DNA of 57,401 nucleotides from Muribaculaceae bacterium (GCA_017546805.1 JAFYRT010000024.1:1-57401), one strand, 5' to 3'; counted from the stretch's first letter, positions 8,101-16,901 are shown. Translations and numbers: made by a program. The notes: generated by a model from the sequence alone, not told the origin.

Positions 8101-8696
8101 CAGGTAAAAATGTAAATATCTTGGTACTTGATACAGAGGTTTACTCAAATACAGGAGGTCAAGCATCAAAATCAACACCTGTAGGAGCAATTGCTAAATT
8201 TGCTGCAGCAGGAAAACGTATCCGTAAAAAAGACCTTGGTTTGATAGCTTCAACATACGGATATGTATACTGCGCACAAATCGCAATGGGAGCAGACCAA
8301 GCTCAAGCATTGAAAGCAATTCGTGAGGCAGAGGCTTATGACGGACCTTCAATCATCATTGCATACGCACCATGTATCAACCACGGAATTAAGAAAGGTA
8401 TGGGTAGTGCACAAGCCGAGCAAGCAGCTGCAGTAGAATGCGGATACTGGCACTTGTGGCGTTACAATCCACAACTAGAGGAAGAGGGTAAAAACCCATT
8501 CTCTTTGGATAGCAAAGAACCACAATGGGATAAATTCCAAGACTTCTTGAAAGGTGAGGTACGTTTTGCGTCACTATTCAAACAATTCCCAGACCAAGCA
8601 GCTGAGTTGTTCGAAGCAGCACAAGCAAACGCAACATGGCGTTACAACAACTACAAACGCTTGTCAAAACAACAATGGGGTGTTGACGCTGAATAA
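5151..8696 (+). CDS. nifJ: Pyruvate:ferredoxin (flavodoxin) oxidoreductase
   Basis: A 1181-residue single-chain PFOR that oxidatively decarboxylates pyruvate to acetyl-CoA and passes electrons to ferredoxin or flavodoxin in anaerobic metabolism. The N-terminal TPP-interacting domain has YPITPSSPMAEY. Two [4Fe-4S] motifs are visible near residues 690-700 (CIQCNKCAYVCP) and 743-753 (CLGCANCVDVCPG). The proximal-cluster cysteines CSGCGE are near 812 and the TPP motif GDGASYDIGFGG begins near 966. The length is normal for the family. The gene stands alone with a strong terminator behind it (8740-8781). Codon use is strongly biased, with many repeated codons, as in highly expressed genes. Confidence 0.98.
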   Translation: MKQKKMLTCDGNQAAAHISYMFSEVAAIYPITPSSPMAEYVDEWAAAGRKNIFGEVVSVQEMQSEGGAAGTLHGSLQAGALTTTYTASQGLLLMIPNMYKIAGELLPCVFHVSARTLASHALSIFGDHQDVMACRQTGFAMLAEGSVQEVMDLSGVAHLATIKSRVPFVNFFDGFRTSHEIQKIEMIEDADLAPLLDQEALAEFRERALNPESPVMRGMAENPETFFQHRESCNRYYEAVPEIVRGYMKEISKITGRNYDLFTYYGAEDADRVIIAMGSVTEAIREAIDYLMAKGEKVGLVTVHLYRPFSAKDFIAAVPATAKRIAVLDRTKEPGATGEPLYLDVKDCFYGKENAPVIVGGRYGLSSKDTTPAQVLAVYENLALPMPKNQFTIGINDDVNYTSLPVGEEIAMGDADAFEGKFFGLGADGTVGANKNSVKIIGENTNKYCQAYFSYDSKKSGGFTCSHLRFGDKPIRSTYLVNTPSFVACHVQAYLKMYDVLRGIRQNGTFLLNTIWNEEELVANMPANVKRTLAQKNITLYTINATKIAQEIGLGNRTNTILQSAFFRITEVIPVDLAIEQMKKFIVKSYGKKGEDVVNKNYAAVDRGGEYVQVAVDPAWATLEDDAKAESKAPKFFQEVVAPINAQLGDDLPVSAFVGLEDGTWPAGTAKYEKRGVSAFVPEWTAENCIQCNKCAYVCPHASIRPFVLTADEQAGKDMKTIKAIGKSFDGMTFRMQVDVMDCLGCANCVDVCPGNKNGKALVMKPLQTQMAEAENWDYCVENVSSKQALVDVKANVKNSQFATPLFEFSGACSGCGETPYVKLISQLFGERQMVANATGCSSIYSGSIPSTPYTTAKNGRGPAWANSLFEDFCEFGLGMFIAVDKMRVRLAELMTKAQDCPNCPAELKALFAEWLENKENADKTVELEAQITPLVKANADNCEYCKAIAPLCKFIIKKSQWIIGGDGASYDIGFGGLDHVLASGKNVNILVLDTEVYSNTGGQASKSTPVGAIAKFAAAGKRIRKKDLGLIASTYGYVYCAQIAMGADQAQALKAIREAEAYDGPSIIIAYAPCINHGIKKGMGSAQAEQAAAVECGYWHLWRYNPQLEEEGKNPFSLDSKEPQWDKFQDFLKGEVRFASLFKQFPDQAAELFEAAQANATWRYNNYKRLSKQQWGVDAE

Positions 8697-8709
8697 TAAT
8701 AACTTGTAG

Positions 8710-8729
8710 GGATGTAGCTTGCTACGTCC
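8710..8729. repeat. Short palindrome GGATGTAGC-TT-GCTACGTCC
   Basis: A 20-nt near-perfect palindrome flanked by TAG and G. Similar small palindromes of the form GGA...TCC are at 8984-9004 and 18349-18368, suggesting a family of tiny dispersed palindromes. Confidence 0.5.
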
Positions 8730-8739
8730 GTATAAATAA

Positions 8740-8781
8740 AATGTGAGATTGCTCTTTTGAGCAGTCTCACATTATTTTTTA
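8740..8781 (+). terminator. Terminator of nifJ
   Basis: AATGTGAGATTGCTC (8740-8754) and GAGCAGTCTCACATT (8759-8773) form a 15-base stem with one mismatch and a TTTT loop, followed by ATTTTTT. Confidence 0.9.
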
Positions 8782-8813
8782 CATTATATATAATGCTAAC
8801 AACTCATTAAGAT

Positions 8814-8844
8814 TTTGCCATGCGACAATAAATGAGTAATTTCG
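8814..8844 (+). promoter_or_regulatory. Promoter of tRNA-Arg
   Basis: TTTG (8814-8817), a 19-base spacer and TAATTTCG (8837-8844) match the Bacteroidota promoter with one substitution in the -7 box. The transcript would start near 8851, pass through low-complexity AACTAAAAACTAA repeats, reach the tRNA at 8902 and may continue into ung. Confidence 0.65.
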
Positions 8845-8901
8845 CAGATGTTTGTTATCTAACAACTAAAAACTAACAGCTAAAAACTAACAACTAAATT
8901 A

Positions 8902-8975
8902 GGCCTCGTAGCTTAGCTGAATAGAGCGTCAGATTCCGGTTCTGAAGGTCAAGGGTTTGAATCCCTTCGAGGTCA
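8902..8975 (+). tRNA. tRNA-Arg (anticodon CCG)
   Basis: A 74-nt cloverleaf. Acceptor GGCCTCG pairs with CGAGGTC, the D-arm is AGCTTAGCTGAATAGAGC, the anticodon stem TCAGA/TCTGA encloses TTCCGGT with anticodon CCG, and the T-loop is GTTTGAATC. The discriminator is A and CCA is not encoded. It reads CGG codons. Confidence 0.96.
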
Positions 8976-8983
8976 CAAATATA

Positions 8984-9004
8984 GGAACGTAGTCTGCTAT
9001 GTCC
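8984..9004. repeat. Short palindrome, second copy of the GGA...TCC type
   Basis: GGA-A-CGTAG and CTATG-TCC form an 8-bp stem with one bulged A. The flanks (TA before, G after) match the palindrome at 8710-8729, so the two bracket the tRNA-Arg transcription unit. Confidence 0.45.
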
Positions 9005-9024
9005 GCTAAAACTGACTGAAAAAG

Positions 9025-9687
9025 ATGAGTGTAAGAATAGAAGAGAGTTGGCATAAACGTTTGCAGGAAGAGTTTGAGAAACCATACTTTGGGATTTTAA
9101 CAAACTTTGTTCGCAATGAGTATGCAACAACAACGGTATATCCCCCAGCAAAGTTGATATTCAATGCCTTTGATTCATGTCCTTTTGATAAGGTAAAAGT
9201 TGTGATTATAGGGCAGGATCCATATCATGAACCAGGGCAAGCACATGGATTATGTTTCTCGGTAAATGATGGAGTAACCTTCCCTCCATCGCTTCGTAAT
9301 ATATTTAAGGAGATAGAGGGAGATTTGGGAATACCTCAACCACAAAGCGGAAATTTGCAACGTTGGGCAGACCAAGGAGTGTTGTTACTTAATGCAACAC
9401 TAACAGTAAGAGCGCAACAGGCAGGTTCGCACCAAAACAAGGGTTGGGAGGAGTTTACCGATGCGGCAATAAACAAACTTGCAACCGAAAGAGATAATTT
9501 GGTGTTTATACTATGGGGTTCGTATGCACAACAAAAGGGTAAATATATTGACCGTAAACGACACTTGGTTTTAACTTCGGTGCATCCATCGCCACTATCT
9601 GCTCATCGCGGATTCTTTGGAAACAAACATTTCAGTAAAACAAATGCATATCTTGTAAGTAACGGAATAGAACCAATAAAATGGTGA
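9025..9687 (+). CDS. ung: Uracil-DNA glycosylase
   Basis: A 220-residue family 1 uracil-DNA glycosylase that removes uracil from DNA in base excision repair. The water-activating motif GQDPYH is at residues 63-68 with catalytic Asp65, and the minor-groove loop HPSPLSAHRGFFG lies near the C-terminus. LLLNATLTVRAQQAGSHQNKGWEEFTD is the family's substrate-binding core. The length is normal. The next gene begins inside the stop codon region (7-nt overlap if its first ATG is used), so the two are probably cotranscribed. Confidence 0.98.
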   Translation: MSVRIEESWHKRLQEEFEKPYFGILTNFVRNEYATTTVYPPAKLIFNAFDSCPFDKVKVVIIGQDPYHEPGQAHGLCFSVNDGVTFPPSLRNIFKEIEGDLGIPQPQSGNLQRWADQGVLLLNATLTVRAQQAGSHQNKGWEEFTDAAINKLATERDNLVFILWGSYAQQKGKYIDRKRHLVLTSVHPSPLSAHRGFFGNKHFSKTNAYLVSNGIEPIKW

Positions 9688-10169
9688 AAAATATGAAAGA
9701 AAAAATAGATGTAGAGGCAAGGGTAGAAGTTGCTCGTAACTTCTTTAAAAGCGGATATAACTGCAGTCAGTCGGTATTTATGGCTTATGCTGATATATAC
9801 GGTATAGACAAAGATTTTGCCGCACGTCTTACAGGACCATTAGGAGGCGGAATGGGGCGTCTTAGAGAGGTGTGTGGGGCGGTAAGTGGAGCATTCCTTG
9901 TCGCAGGACAAGAGTTCTCAGCCGAAAATCCCGATGATAGAGAGGCAAAGACCAAGAATTATGCAGTGGTGCAAGAGCTTGCCGAAGCCTTCAAGAAAGA
10001 GAATGGCTCGATTATTTGTCGCGACCTGTTGGGTTTGGCTGCAAATGCAAAAGAGACACATGTTCCATCAGAACGCACAGCCGAATATTACAAACGTCGC
10101 CCATGCGCCGAATATGTTGCAATAGCAGCACGAGTAGTGGGGGAGAGAATAAATAAGAATAGGGAATAG
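9681..10169 (+). CDS. C_GCAxxG_C_C family protein
   Basis: A 162-residue protein of the cysteine-patterned family named for its motif. Cys28 (YNCSQS), Cys65 (VCGAVSG, next to a GPLGGGMGR glycine turn), a later CRDLLG and RPCAEYV are visible. The family is thought to bind a redox-active metal centre, but the reaction is not established. The first ATG overlaps ung by 7 nt; an ATG at 9693 is an equally good start and would leave no overlap. No signal peptide is seen. Translational coupling to ung is likely a matter of layout only. Confidence 0.85.
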   Translation: MVKNMKEKIDVEARVEVARNFFKSGYNCSQSVFMAYADIYGIDKDFAARLTGPLGGGMGRLREVCGAVSGAFLVAGQEFSAENPDDREAKTKNYAVVQELAEAFKKENGSIICRDLLGLAANAKETHVPSERTAEYYKRRPCAEYVAIAARVVGERINKNRE

Positions 10170-10189
10170 CGTCGCTATTCCCTATTCTT

Positions 10190-10265
10190 ATTTATCGATT
10201 GTTAGTTGTCGGTTTCGTAAAATCAACCGCCCTGCGGGTAGTTGTTAGCAACTAAAAACTAATAA
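10190..10265. repeat. Low-complexity TTAGTTG repeat with short hairpin
   Basis: TTGTTAGTTGTCGG at the left and CGGGTAGTTGTTAG at the right also flank the R1 copy at 18442-18523. Here only a small hairpin (ACCGC/GCGGGT) lies between them. It looks like the same locus type with the R1 element missing. Confidence 0.4.
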
Positions 10266-11558
10266 CTATCTATCAGAAACACACCTTCCTGTTCCAATCA
10301 GACGATCGTAACGCTCGCCGGGAACTCTGTGATAAACATTAACTCGGTATTCGTTCAGAGTCTCATATTTATTGCCCTCTATAATCGAAGCTTTGCCTGC
10401 ACTTTCTCCTTTTGGAACAAACAGATATTGGTAGTTGTAAGCACCCTGTTTAAGAAGCATAAACTTTTCGTACATACCCGACTGAGGGTTACGCAACATT
10501 TTGTTGTTGTCGCTGAATCGGTATTCGCTTAACTCACCGTCAATAAAGATGTCTCCTTCAGGAAGAAGCATTTCGCTTGCATCCAAAGAGAAGTGAACAA
10601 TAAAGTAGTCGGCTTGAGTGTCGCTATCCTCTTCAAAATCTGTCTCTCGAATAACATATCTACCATGTTGGGTTTCGTCGTATGTATAGGATTTATCTCT
10701 TCTTGGGTAATCTCTCTCTAAAATAGCATGATAATATGGGTCGTAGTGAGTAAGTTTTTCAACACCCATGCCTCGGTATTGAGTACTTACCATCTCAAAA
10801 CGACGATATTCGTTTCCCGCATCAAAAATAAGTTTGTTGTTGTGTTTATAAACAATTTCATTGTTGTTGAAGTATTGAGGTGTCTGAACGTATGCCATAT
10901 TGTCGAGACGATTGTTTTGCATAACATAAATTTTAAGGTCGCTAGCAGGATTTATGATATTGTAATCGTTTCGATTAATCCTGAACGAAACCTGTTGGTA
11001 GTTATCGGCATAGCCCTTGTCGGTGCGCGAACTTGCCGAACAGTTAATCTTAACGGCATCTTCGCTTACCATAAAACATGCATATAAAAGAGGTCTCTCC
11101 CTTTGGTTTTGTGGATAAACCACAACAGCATAGTTGCCCGAGGTTTTGAACTGAATATCATCATTAGGTAATGATATCCTGTAGTTTACATAGTTTTGAA
11201 AAGTGTTGAAAGAGAGAGCCCAATCATACACCTCTTGAATTTCAAAGCCATCAATATATTCAATGGATGAAAGCATAGATGGTTGCCAATTGGCGTTGCA
11301 ATGAATAATACTATAGCTCAAATCCTCGTGGTCCTCTTCAAAAAGGTCGAACGAAATATTCACGACATCTTCTGTTGAAAGTCTTATAACAGGAGGGAAC
11401 ATAAAACCATTGCCCGATTCCACTTTGAGTGAGTGGATACGGCTGTCTAAACTTGCCGTGCGGTATGGTTTATTCTGTGCAACGATAATATTGCACAAAA
11501 AACAAGTTGTGATAATAAATATATAACGTAAAAATCCCATAACTCTTAAAAGAAACAT
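10266..11558 (-). CDS. Type IX secretion system plug protein (DUF5103)
   Basis: A 430-residue exported protein with a signal peptide (MGFLRYIFIITTCFLCNIIVA within residues 7-27; Met7 is an alternative start). The sequence SRIHSLKVESGNGFMFPPVIRLSTEDVVNISFD, the immunoglobulin-like strands and IHCNANWQPS are typical of DUF5103, identified in Flavobacterium as the plug that closes the SprA translocon of the type IX secretion system. The present window also encodes T9SS cargo (1601-3565 and 38175-41795). It is followed on the same strand by folB upstream at 11584, with a gap of 25 nt, so the two may share a transcript. Confidence 0.85.
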   Translation of the reverse strand: MFLLRVMGFLRYIFIITTCFLCNIIVAQNKPYRTASLDSRIHSLKVESGNGFMFPPVIRLSTEDVVNISFDLFEEDHEDLSYSIIHCNANWQPSMLSSIEYIDGFEIQEVYDWALSFNTFQNYVNYRISLPNDDIQFKTSGNYAVVVYPQNQRERPLLYACFMVSEDAVKINCSASSRTDKGYADNYQQVSFRINRNDYNIINPASDLKIYVMQNNRLDNMAYVQTPQYFNNNEIVYKHNNKLIFDAGNEYRRFEMVSTQYRGMGVEKLTHYDPYYHAILERDYPRRDKSYTYDETQHGRYVIRETDFEEDSDTQADYFIVHFSLDASEMLLPEGDIFIDGELSEYRFSDNNKMLRNPQSGMYEKFMLLKQGAYNYQYLFVPKGESAGKASIIEGNKYETLNEYRVNVYHRVPGERYDRLIGTGRCVSDR

Positions 11559-11583
11559 ATCTCTTTAGCTAATAAACTAATAA

Positions 11584-11937
11584 CTAAAAACTAATAGAAA
11601 CTGTTGCTCCTCTGACATCTCCGGAGATGGGAGGTTTGATTTTGACAATTTCCACTTCGCCTCCTTCAACTGTTGGGAATCTGTTTTTAATAGCGTTCAT
11701 AATCCTATAAACAACATTCTCCAATAGGTTTGAAGGAATATCCATCTCTTGTTTTACAATATCATATAACTCGGCATAGTTTATGGTATCGTCTACCGAG
11801 TCGCTTTGTGCCGCTTTTGAAATATCGTATTTGACTTTTACCCTCACCAGGTAGTCGTTGCCAACAACTCTCTCTTGTTTGGCAACACCGTGGTAAGCAT
11901 AAATTCTAATCTCCTTAAGTTCAATGTAACTATCCAT
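11584..11937 (-). CDS. folB: Dihydroneopterin aldolase
   Basis: A 117-residue FolB that converts 7,8-dihydroneopterin to 6-hydroxymethyl-dihydropterin and glycolaldehyde in folate synthesis. The N-terminal IELKEIRIYAYHGVAKQE, the central DTINYAELYDIVKQEM with its substrate-binding Tyr-Glu context, and the C-terminal KIKPPISGDVRGATVSI are all family landmarks. The length is normal. It is the first gene of a likely two-gene unit with the T9SS plug protein. Confidence 0.95.
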   Translation of the reverse strand: MDSYIELKEIRIYAYHGVAKQERVVGNDYLVRVKVKYDISKAAQSDSVDDTINYAELYDIVKQEMDIPSNLLENVVYRIMNAIKNRFPTVEGGEVEIVKIKPPISGDVRGATVSISF

Positions 11938-12164
11938 GCAGAATTCTCTAATATATAATACAAATTTATAAAATAAATTCGATACAAATATCAGAACTTC
12001 ATTAATTAGACCAAAACCTCGTTAAAAGTTTAAAACCGAATACTATAATATTTTGAGAAGTGCAACTATCAAAATGTACAAATTTGTGTGAAAAATATAT
12101 CATAATGATGCAGTAATGCACTTTTTTTATAGAAAAGTGAGCATAGTGATATTTTGTCATGTTA

Positions 12165-12180
12165 TTGCAAATGTTTGCAA
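12165..12180. promoter_or_regulatory. Perfect palindrome upstream of nqrA, candidate operator
   Basis: TTGCAAA-TG-TTTGCAA is a perfect 16-nt palindrome about 115 bases upstream of the nqrA -7 box in a 379-bp intergenic region (11938-12316). It may bind a dimeric regulator. The rest of the gap is AT-rich with no ORF. Confidence 0.35.
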
Positions 12181-12279
12181 AAAGAGTAAAACTGTGAACG
12201 TTATTTTGTAGGAAATCAATAGTTTATCCTATTAAAGATTTTTTTCTCTAATTATTATATGTAATATGACAAAAAGTTG

Positions 12280-12287
12280 TAACTTTG
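12280..12287 (+). promoter_or_regulatory. -7 promoter element of the nqr operon
   Basis: TAACTTTG fits TANNTTTG and lies 30 bases upstream of the nqrA ATG at 12317. No clear -33 TTTG is seen. Its position inside the open frame that begins at 12266 argues that translation starts at 12317. Confidence 0.65.
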
Positions 12288-12316
12288 CACTCGGTAAAAA
12301 ATCCGTTGTAAAAAGT

Positions 12317-13666
12317 ATGGCAGATTTAGTAAAAATAAAAAGAGGATTGGATATCCCATTGGTCGGAGAGGCTGCGAAAAACATACAAACTGCGTCAAAA
12401 GCGGAGATGTATGCAATCGTACCTGACGATTTCCATGGAGTAACTCCAAAAATATTGGTTAAGAGTGGTGAAGAGGTAAAAGTAGGAACACCACTTATGT
12501 GCGATAAAAATCGCCCCGAGATTAATTTTGTTTCTCCTGTCAGTGGAACAGTAGAGGCAGTTAATCGTGGAGAGCGTCGCAAAGTGTTGGAAATAGTAGT
12601 AAAATCGGATGGCAAGTTTGATGCAGTTGATTTCGGAAAACTTGATGCAGGCAAAATGGATGCACAAGCAGTGAAAGAGACTCTTTTGAAAAGCGGACTT
12701 TTCGCATATATCAAACAACGTCCTTACGATGTGATTGCAAATCCCGAGGTAGAGCCTCGTGATATCTTTGTAACAGCATTCGATTCAGCTCCATTGGCTC
12801 CCGATTTTGAGTTTGTGGCAGAAGGAGAGGAGGCTGCATTGCAAGCTGGTATCGATGCAATTGCTAAACTAACTTCAGGTAAAGTGTATGTGGGAGTAAA
12901 AGCTGATAGCAAACTTTCATTGAAAGGATGTGAGGTTGTAAAATTCCAAGGTGCTCACCCTGCAGGAAATGTCGGAGTGCAAATCGCTAACGTGGCACCT
13001 GTTAACAAAGGAGAGGTAGTTTGGACAATGTCTGCATTCGATTTGCTTTTGATTGGACGTTTGTTTACTACAGGTAAACTCGATTTTACTCGTACAATAA
13101 CCCTTGCAGGTTCAGAGGTTGAAGCTCCACAATATGTAAAAACAGTAGCAGGAGCATCAATCGCATCAATCATTTCAGGCAACGTTAAAAAAGCAGACCA
13201 CAACCAACGTATAATCAGCGGTAACGTATTGACAGGAACAAAAGTTTCTGCAGAGGATTATCTTCGTGCATACTCAACACAAGTAACAATCATCCCAGAG
13301 GGAGACGATTGCAACGAGTTTGTAGGATGGGCGACTCCCGGATGCGGAAAATTCAGTGTAAGCCGTACATTTGGTTCTTGGTTGTTTGGTAAGAACAAAA
13401 AATACAACATCGACGCACGTTTGCGTGGTGGAGAGAGAGGTATAATCATGTCAGGCGAGTATGATAGCGTATTCCCAATGGATATACTTCCCGAGTTCTT
13501 GATAAAAGCAGTAATAGCATTCGATATAGATAAAATGGAGAACCTTGGAATATATGAGGTTGCTCCCGAAGATTTTGCTCTTTGTGAGTTCGTAGATACA
13601 TCAAAACTCCCATTGCAACAAATAATTCGTAACGGATTGGATGCTCTAATGAAAGAGATGAACTAA
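12317..13666 (+). CDS. nqrA: Na+-translocating NADH:quinone reductase subunit A
   Basis: A 449-residue NqrA, the peripheral subunit of the sodium-pumping NADH:quinone oxidoreductase. The N-terminus MADLVKIKRGLDIPLVGEA is the family start. The open frame extends 17 codons further left, but those codons overlap the promoter, so ATG 12317 is preferred. The barrel-sandwich segment PEINFVSPVSGTVEAVNRGERRKVLEIVV is present. It is the first gene of nqrABCDEF and 23 nt separate it from the nqrB ATG. The operon has one upstream promoter and one terminator at 18226-18254. Confidence 0.97.
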   Translation: MADLVKIKRGLDIPLVGEAAKNIQTASKAEMYAIVPDDFHGVTPKILVKSGEEVKVGTPLMCDKNRPEINFVSPVSGTVEAVNRGERRKVLEIVVKSDGKFDAVDFGKLDAGKMDAQAVKETLLKSGLFAYIKQRPYDVIANPEVEPRDIFVTAFDSAPLAPDFEFVAEGEEAALQAGIDAIAKLTSGKVYVGVKADSKLSLKGCEVVKFQGAHPAGNVGVQIANVAPVNKGEVVWTMSAFDLLLIGRLFTTGKLDFTRTITLAGSEVEAPQYVKTVAGASIASIISGNVKKADHNQRIISGNVLTGTKVSAEDYLRAYSTQVTIIPEGDDCNEFVGWATPGCGKFSVSRTFGSWLFGKNKKYNIDARLRGGERGIIMSGEYDSVFPMDILPEFLIKAVIAFDIDKMENLGIYEVAPEDFALCEFVDTSKLPLQQIIRNGLDALMKEMN

Positions 13667-13689
13667 TAAGGAAAAATTATTTGCACAAT

Positions 13690-14907
13690 ATGGAGAAATT
13701 AAGAAAATATATCGACAAGATTAAACCTAATTTCGAGCCGGGTGGAAAATATGCAAAACTACAATCGGTATTCGAAGGGTTTGAGACATTTCTATTTGTT
13801 CCCAACGCAACATCAAAATCAGGAGTGCATGTTCACGACTCAATCGATAGCAAAAGAACGATGACAGTTGTTATCCTTGCGCTATTGCCTGCACTTTTGT
13901 TTGGTATGTATAATGTTGGATATCAACACTACTTGGCAATTGGGGCATCAGAAAGCTTTATTACAACATTCATCTATGGATTCTTGGCTGTATTGCCTAA
14001 AATCGTAGTATCGTATGTGGTAGGTTTGGGAATTGAGTTCGTTTCAGCACAACTTCGCGGACACGAGATTCAAGAAGGATTCTTGGTATCAGGAATGTTG
14101 ATACCTATGATTGTTCCCGTTGACACACCATTGTGGATGATTGCAGTTGCAACAGCATTTGCGGTAATATTCGCAAAAGAGATATTTGGTGGAACAGGAA
14201 TGAATATCTTCAACGTGGCACTTATCACTCGAGCATTCCTATTCTTTGCATATCCCTCAAAAATGTCTGGAGACAGCGTATTTGTTCGCACATCTGATAC
14301 ATTCGGAATGGGAGCAGGCGAAGTAGTTGAAGGATTCTCAGGAGCTACTCCTCTTGGACAATTGGCAACACAAACATCAGGAGATGTTGTTTTGACAGAT
14401 ATCGTAGGTAACACAATCTCAACTTGGGATTTGTTCTTAGGATTAATCCCCGGTTCAATCGGAGAGACATCAACACTTGCAATCCTAATCGGAGCAGCAG
14501 TATTGTTGTTTACAGGAATCGCAAGCTGGAGAATCATGTTGTCAGTATTTGCAGGAGGATTTGCAATGTCACTATTGGCAAGCACATTTGCATCGGCAAC
14601 ATATCCGGGTTCATTCTTAACTCCCGTTGATCACATCTGTTTAGGAGGATTTGCATTTGCAGCAGTCTTCATGGCAACAGACCCTGTAACAGGAGCAAGA
14701 ACAAATGTAGGAAAATATATCTACGGATTCTTAATCGGAGCAATCACAATAATAATTCGTCTATACAACAACGGATACCCCGAAGGTGCAATGTTGGCAG
14801 TATTGTTGATGAACGTATTTGCTCCATTGATTGACTACTTCGTAGTTGAAAGCAATGTTAAACGTCGTATGAAACGTGCAAAGAAAGGAGGAACTACAAA
14901 TGAATAA
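13690..14907 (+). CDS. nqrB: Na+-translocating NADH:quinone reductase subunit B
   Basis: A 405-residue polytopic membrane subunit that carries the riboflavin and a covalently bound FMN and forms the main ion path. The motif GFSGATPLGQ holds the threonine expected to bind FMN by phosphoester. About ten hydrophobic segments are visible. The start at ATG 13690 (MEKLRKYIDKIKPNF) agrees with homologues; an in-frame TTG at 13681 lies closer to the AAGGA at 13668-13672. nqrC begins inside its last codons (8-nt overlap). Confidence 0.97.
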   Translation: MEKLRKYIDKIKPNFEPGGKYAKLQSVFEGFETFLFVPNATSKSGVHVHDSIDSKRTMTVVILALLPALLFGMYNVGYQHYLAIGASESFITTFIYGFLAVLPKIVVSYVVGLGIEFVSAQLRGHEIQEGFLVSGMLIPMIVPVDTPLWMIAVATAFAVIFAKEIFGGTGMNIFNVALITRAFLFFAYPSKMSGDSVFVRTSDTFGMGAGEVVEGFSGATPLGQLATQTSGDVVLTDIVGNTISTWDLFLGLIPGSIGETSTLAILIGAAVLLFTGIASWRIMLSVFAGGFAMSLLASTFASATYPGSFLTPVDHICLGGFAFAAVFMATDPVTGARTNVGKYIYGFLIGAITIIIRLYNNGYPEGAMLAVLLMNVFAPLIDYFVVESNVKRRMKRAKKGGTTNE

Positions 14908-15613
14908 GCAATCAAACGTATATACAGTAGTATATGCATCAGTAATGGTTATTGTTGTTGCTGCAGTTCTTGCTTTTACTGCAATGAGCTTAAAAGGCAA
15001 ACAACAAGAGAATATACAAGTAGATAAGATGAAACAAATCTTATCATCAATAGGAGTTGAAGCAACAGCAGCAAATGCACAAGCTGAGTATGCTAAATAC
15101 ATAACATCAACAATGGTTATAAATGCAGATGGTGTTGCTGTTGAGGGCGATGCATTTAATGTTAATGTTGCAGCAGAGGTAAAACAACCTGCATCAGAGC
15201 GTAAATTACCAGTATTTGTTGCAACACTTGCCGACAATACTACAAAATATATTATACCAATGTATGGAGCAGGATTGTGGGGACCAATTTGGGGATACAT
15301 CTCATTAGATGACAATGGAAGCACAATTTACGGAGCATACTTTGCACACCAAGGAGAAACTCCGGGATTGGGAGCAGAAATTGACAAACCTGCATTTAGC
15401 GGACAATTTGTTGGAAAAAATTTCTTCAAAGATGGCATCTTCAAAACAGTAACTGTTGAGAAGGCTGGTCAAAAACCTCTAAACGGAGCAGACTATGTTG
15501 ATGCTATCACAGGAGGAACAATTACAAGTCAAGGAGTCTCTGCAATGATCGGAAACTCATTTGCACCATACGAGACATTCTTCAAATCATTAACAAATAA
15601 TCAGGGAGAATAA
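14900..15613 (+). CDS. nqrC: Na+-translocating NADH:quinone reductase subunit C
   Basis: A 237-residue subunit with one N-terminal membrane helix ([23 protein letters not shown]) and a periplasmic FMN domain. The flavinylation region is [17 protein letters not shown]; the usual motif is SGAT, so here a Gly-Gly-Thr variant carries the candidate threonine. ATG 14900 follows an AAAGGAGG sequence that lies inside nqrB, and the genes overlap by 8 nt, which suggests translational coupling. The FMN is normally attached by ApbE, which is not encoded in the window. Confidence 0.96.
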   Translation: MNKQSNVYTVVYASVMVIVVAAVLAFTAMSLKGKQQENIQVDKMKQILSSIGVEATAANAQAEYAKYITSTMVINADGVAVEGDAFNVNVAAEVKQPASERKLPVFVATLADNTTKYIIPMYGAGLWGPIWGYISLDDNGSTIYGAYFAHQGETPGLGAEIDKPAFSGQFVGKNFFKDGIFKTVTVEKAGQKPLNGADYVDAITGGTITSQGVSAMIGNSFAPYETFFKSLTNNQGE

Positions 15614-15617
15614 GAGC

Positions 15618-16241
15618 ATGTTATCAAAAAAGACAAAAGAGACCTTGTTAGGTCCACTATCAAAAAATAACCCTGTAATCATACAGGTGCTTGGTATCTG
15701 TTCGGCACTTGCAGTAACAGCAAAATTGGAACCTGCATTTGTAATGGCAATATCTGTAACAGCGGTACTTGCATTTGCCAATGTTATCATATCGCTATTG
15801 CGTAATACAATACCCAACAGCATACGTATTATTGTTCAATTGGTTGTGGTTGCAGCACTTGTAATCGTAGTAGACCAAGTATTGAAAGCTTTTGTTTACG
15901 ATGTAAGCAAACAATTGTCGGTGTTTATCGGATTGATTATCACTAACTGTATCCTAATGGGTCGTTTGGAAGCATTTGCAATGGGTAACGGTCCATGGCA
16001 ATCATTCTTGGACGGAGTAGGAAACGGTCTTGGATATGGAATCGTATTGATTATTATCGCATTCTTCCGCGAGTTATTAGGTTCAGGAACATTGTTCGGA
16101 TACCAAGTAATTCCCGATGTAGTATATGAGTGGGGTTATCAAAACAACGGATTGATGATTCTTCCTCCCATGGCTTTGATTGTGGCAGGATGTATAATTT
16201 GGGCACACCGTGCATATAATAAAGATTTACAAGAAAAATAA
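15618..16241 (+). CDS. nqrD: Na+-translocating NADH:quinone reductase subunit D
   Basis: A 207-residue membrane subunit with about six helices, homologous to RnfE and paired with NqrE around an intramembrane iron centre. [22 protein letters not shown] and [16 protein letters not shown], with the conserved cysteines expected to bind iron, are visible. It lies 4 nt behind nqrC and 20 nt ahead of nqrE. Confidence 0.97.
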   Translation: MLSKKTKETLLGPLSKNNPVIIQVLGICSALAVTAKLEPAFVMAISVTAVLAFANVIISLLRNTIPNSIRIIVQLVVVAALVIVVDQVLKAFVYDVSKQLSVFIGLIITNCILMGRLEAFAMGNGPWQSFLDGVGNGLGYGIVLIIIAFFRELLGSGTLFGYQVIPDVVYEWGYQNNGLMILPPMALIVAGCIIWAHRAYNKDLQEK

Positions 16242-16261
16242 AAGCATAAAGATTAAGAAAA

Positions 16262-16876
16262 ATGGAAACCCTAAATCTCTTTATTAAGTCTATCTTTATA
16301 GACAATATGGTATTCGCCTACTTCTTAGGTATGTGTTCATACTTGGCGGTATCAAAGAATGTAAAAACAGCAATGGGATTAGGTATAGCAGTAACCTTTG
16401 TGCTTGCCATAACATTGCCTGTAAACTATTTGCTTGAAAACTATATCCTAAAAGCAGGAGCATTACAATGGTTAGGAGCTCAATTCGAAGGAATCGATTT
16501 AAGTTTCTTGTCATTGATTCTCTTCATTGCCGTAATTGCATCAATGGTACAATTATTGGAGATGATTATCGAGAAATACTCTCCATCGCTTTATAACCAA
16601 CTTGGTATCTTCTTGCCCCTTATCGCAGTAAACTGTGCAATTTTGGGAGGAGCATTGTTTATGCAACAACGCGAATTCTCAACAATCGTAGAGGCAACAG
16701 CATTCGGTGTTGGTTCAGGTATAGGTTGGTTGTTGGCTATCGTAGGTATAGCTGCTATACGTGAGAAATTGGCTTATTCAAATGTCCCCAAACCATTACG
16801 CGGTATCGGTATCACCTTTATCGTAACAGGACTTATGGGAATCGCATTTATGAGCTTCTTGGGAATTAAACTTTAA
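16262..16876 (+). CDS. nqrE: Na+-translocating NADH:quinone reductase subunit E
   Basis: A 204-residue membrane subunit, related to RnfA, that forms a pseudo-symmetric pair with Nqr[25 protein letters not shown] and [19 protein letters not shown] contain the conserved cysteines of the intramembrane iron site. About six helices are seen and the length is normal for the family. Confidence 0.97.
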   Translation: METLNLFIKSIFIDNMVFAYFLGMCSYLAVSKNVKTAMGLGIAVTFVLAITLPVNYLLENYILKAGALQWLGAQFEGIDLSFLSLILFIAVIASMVQLLEMIIEKYSPSLYNQLGIFLPLIAVNCAILGGALFMQQREFSTIVEATAFGVGSGIGWLLAIVGIAAIREKLAYSNVPKPLRGIGITFIVTGLMGIAFMSFLGIKL

Positions 16877-16901
16877 TAACGAATAATTAAAAGAGCAAAA
16901 T

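Noticed and set aside
12266..12316. N-terminal extension of NqrA
   Set aside because: The extra 17 codons cover the promoter -7 box and are not part of the family.
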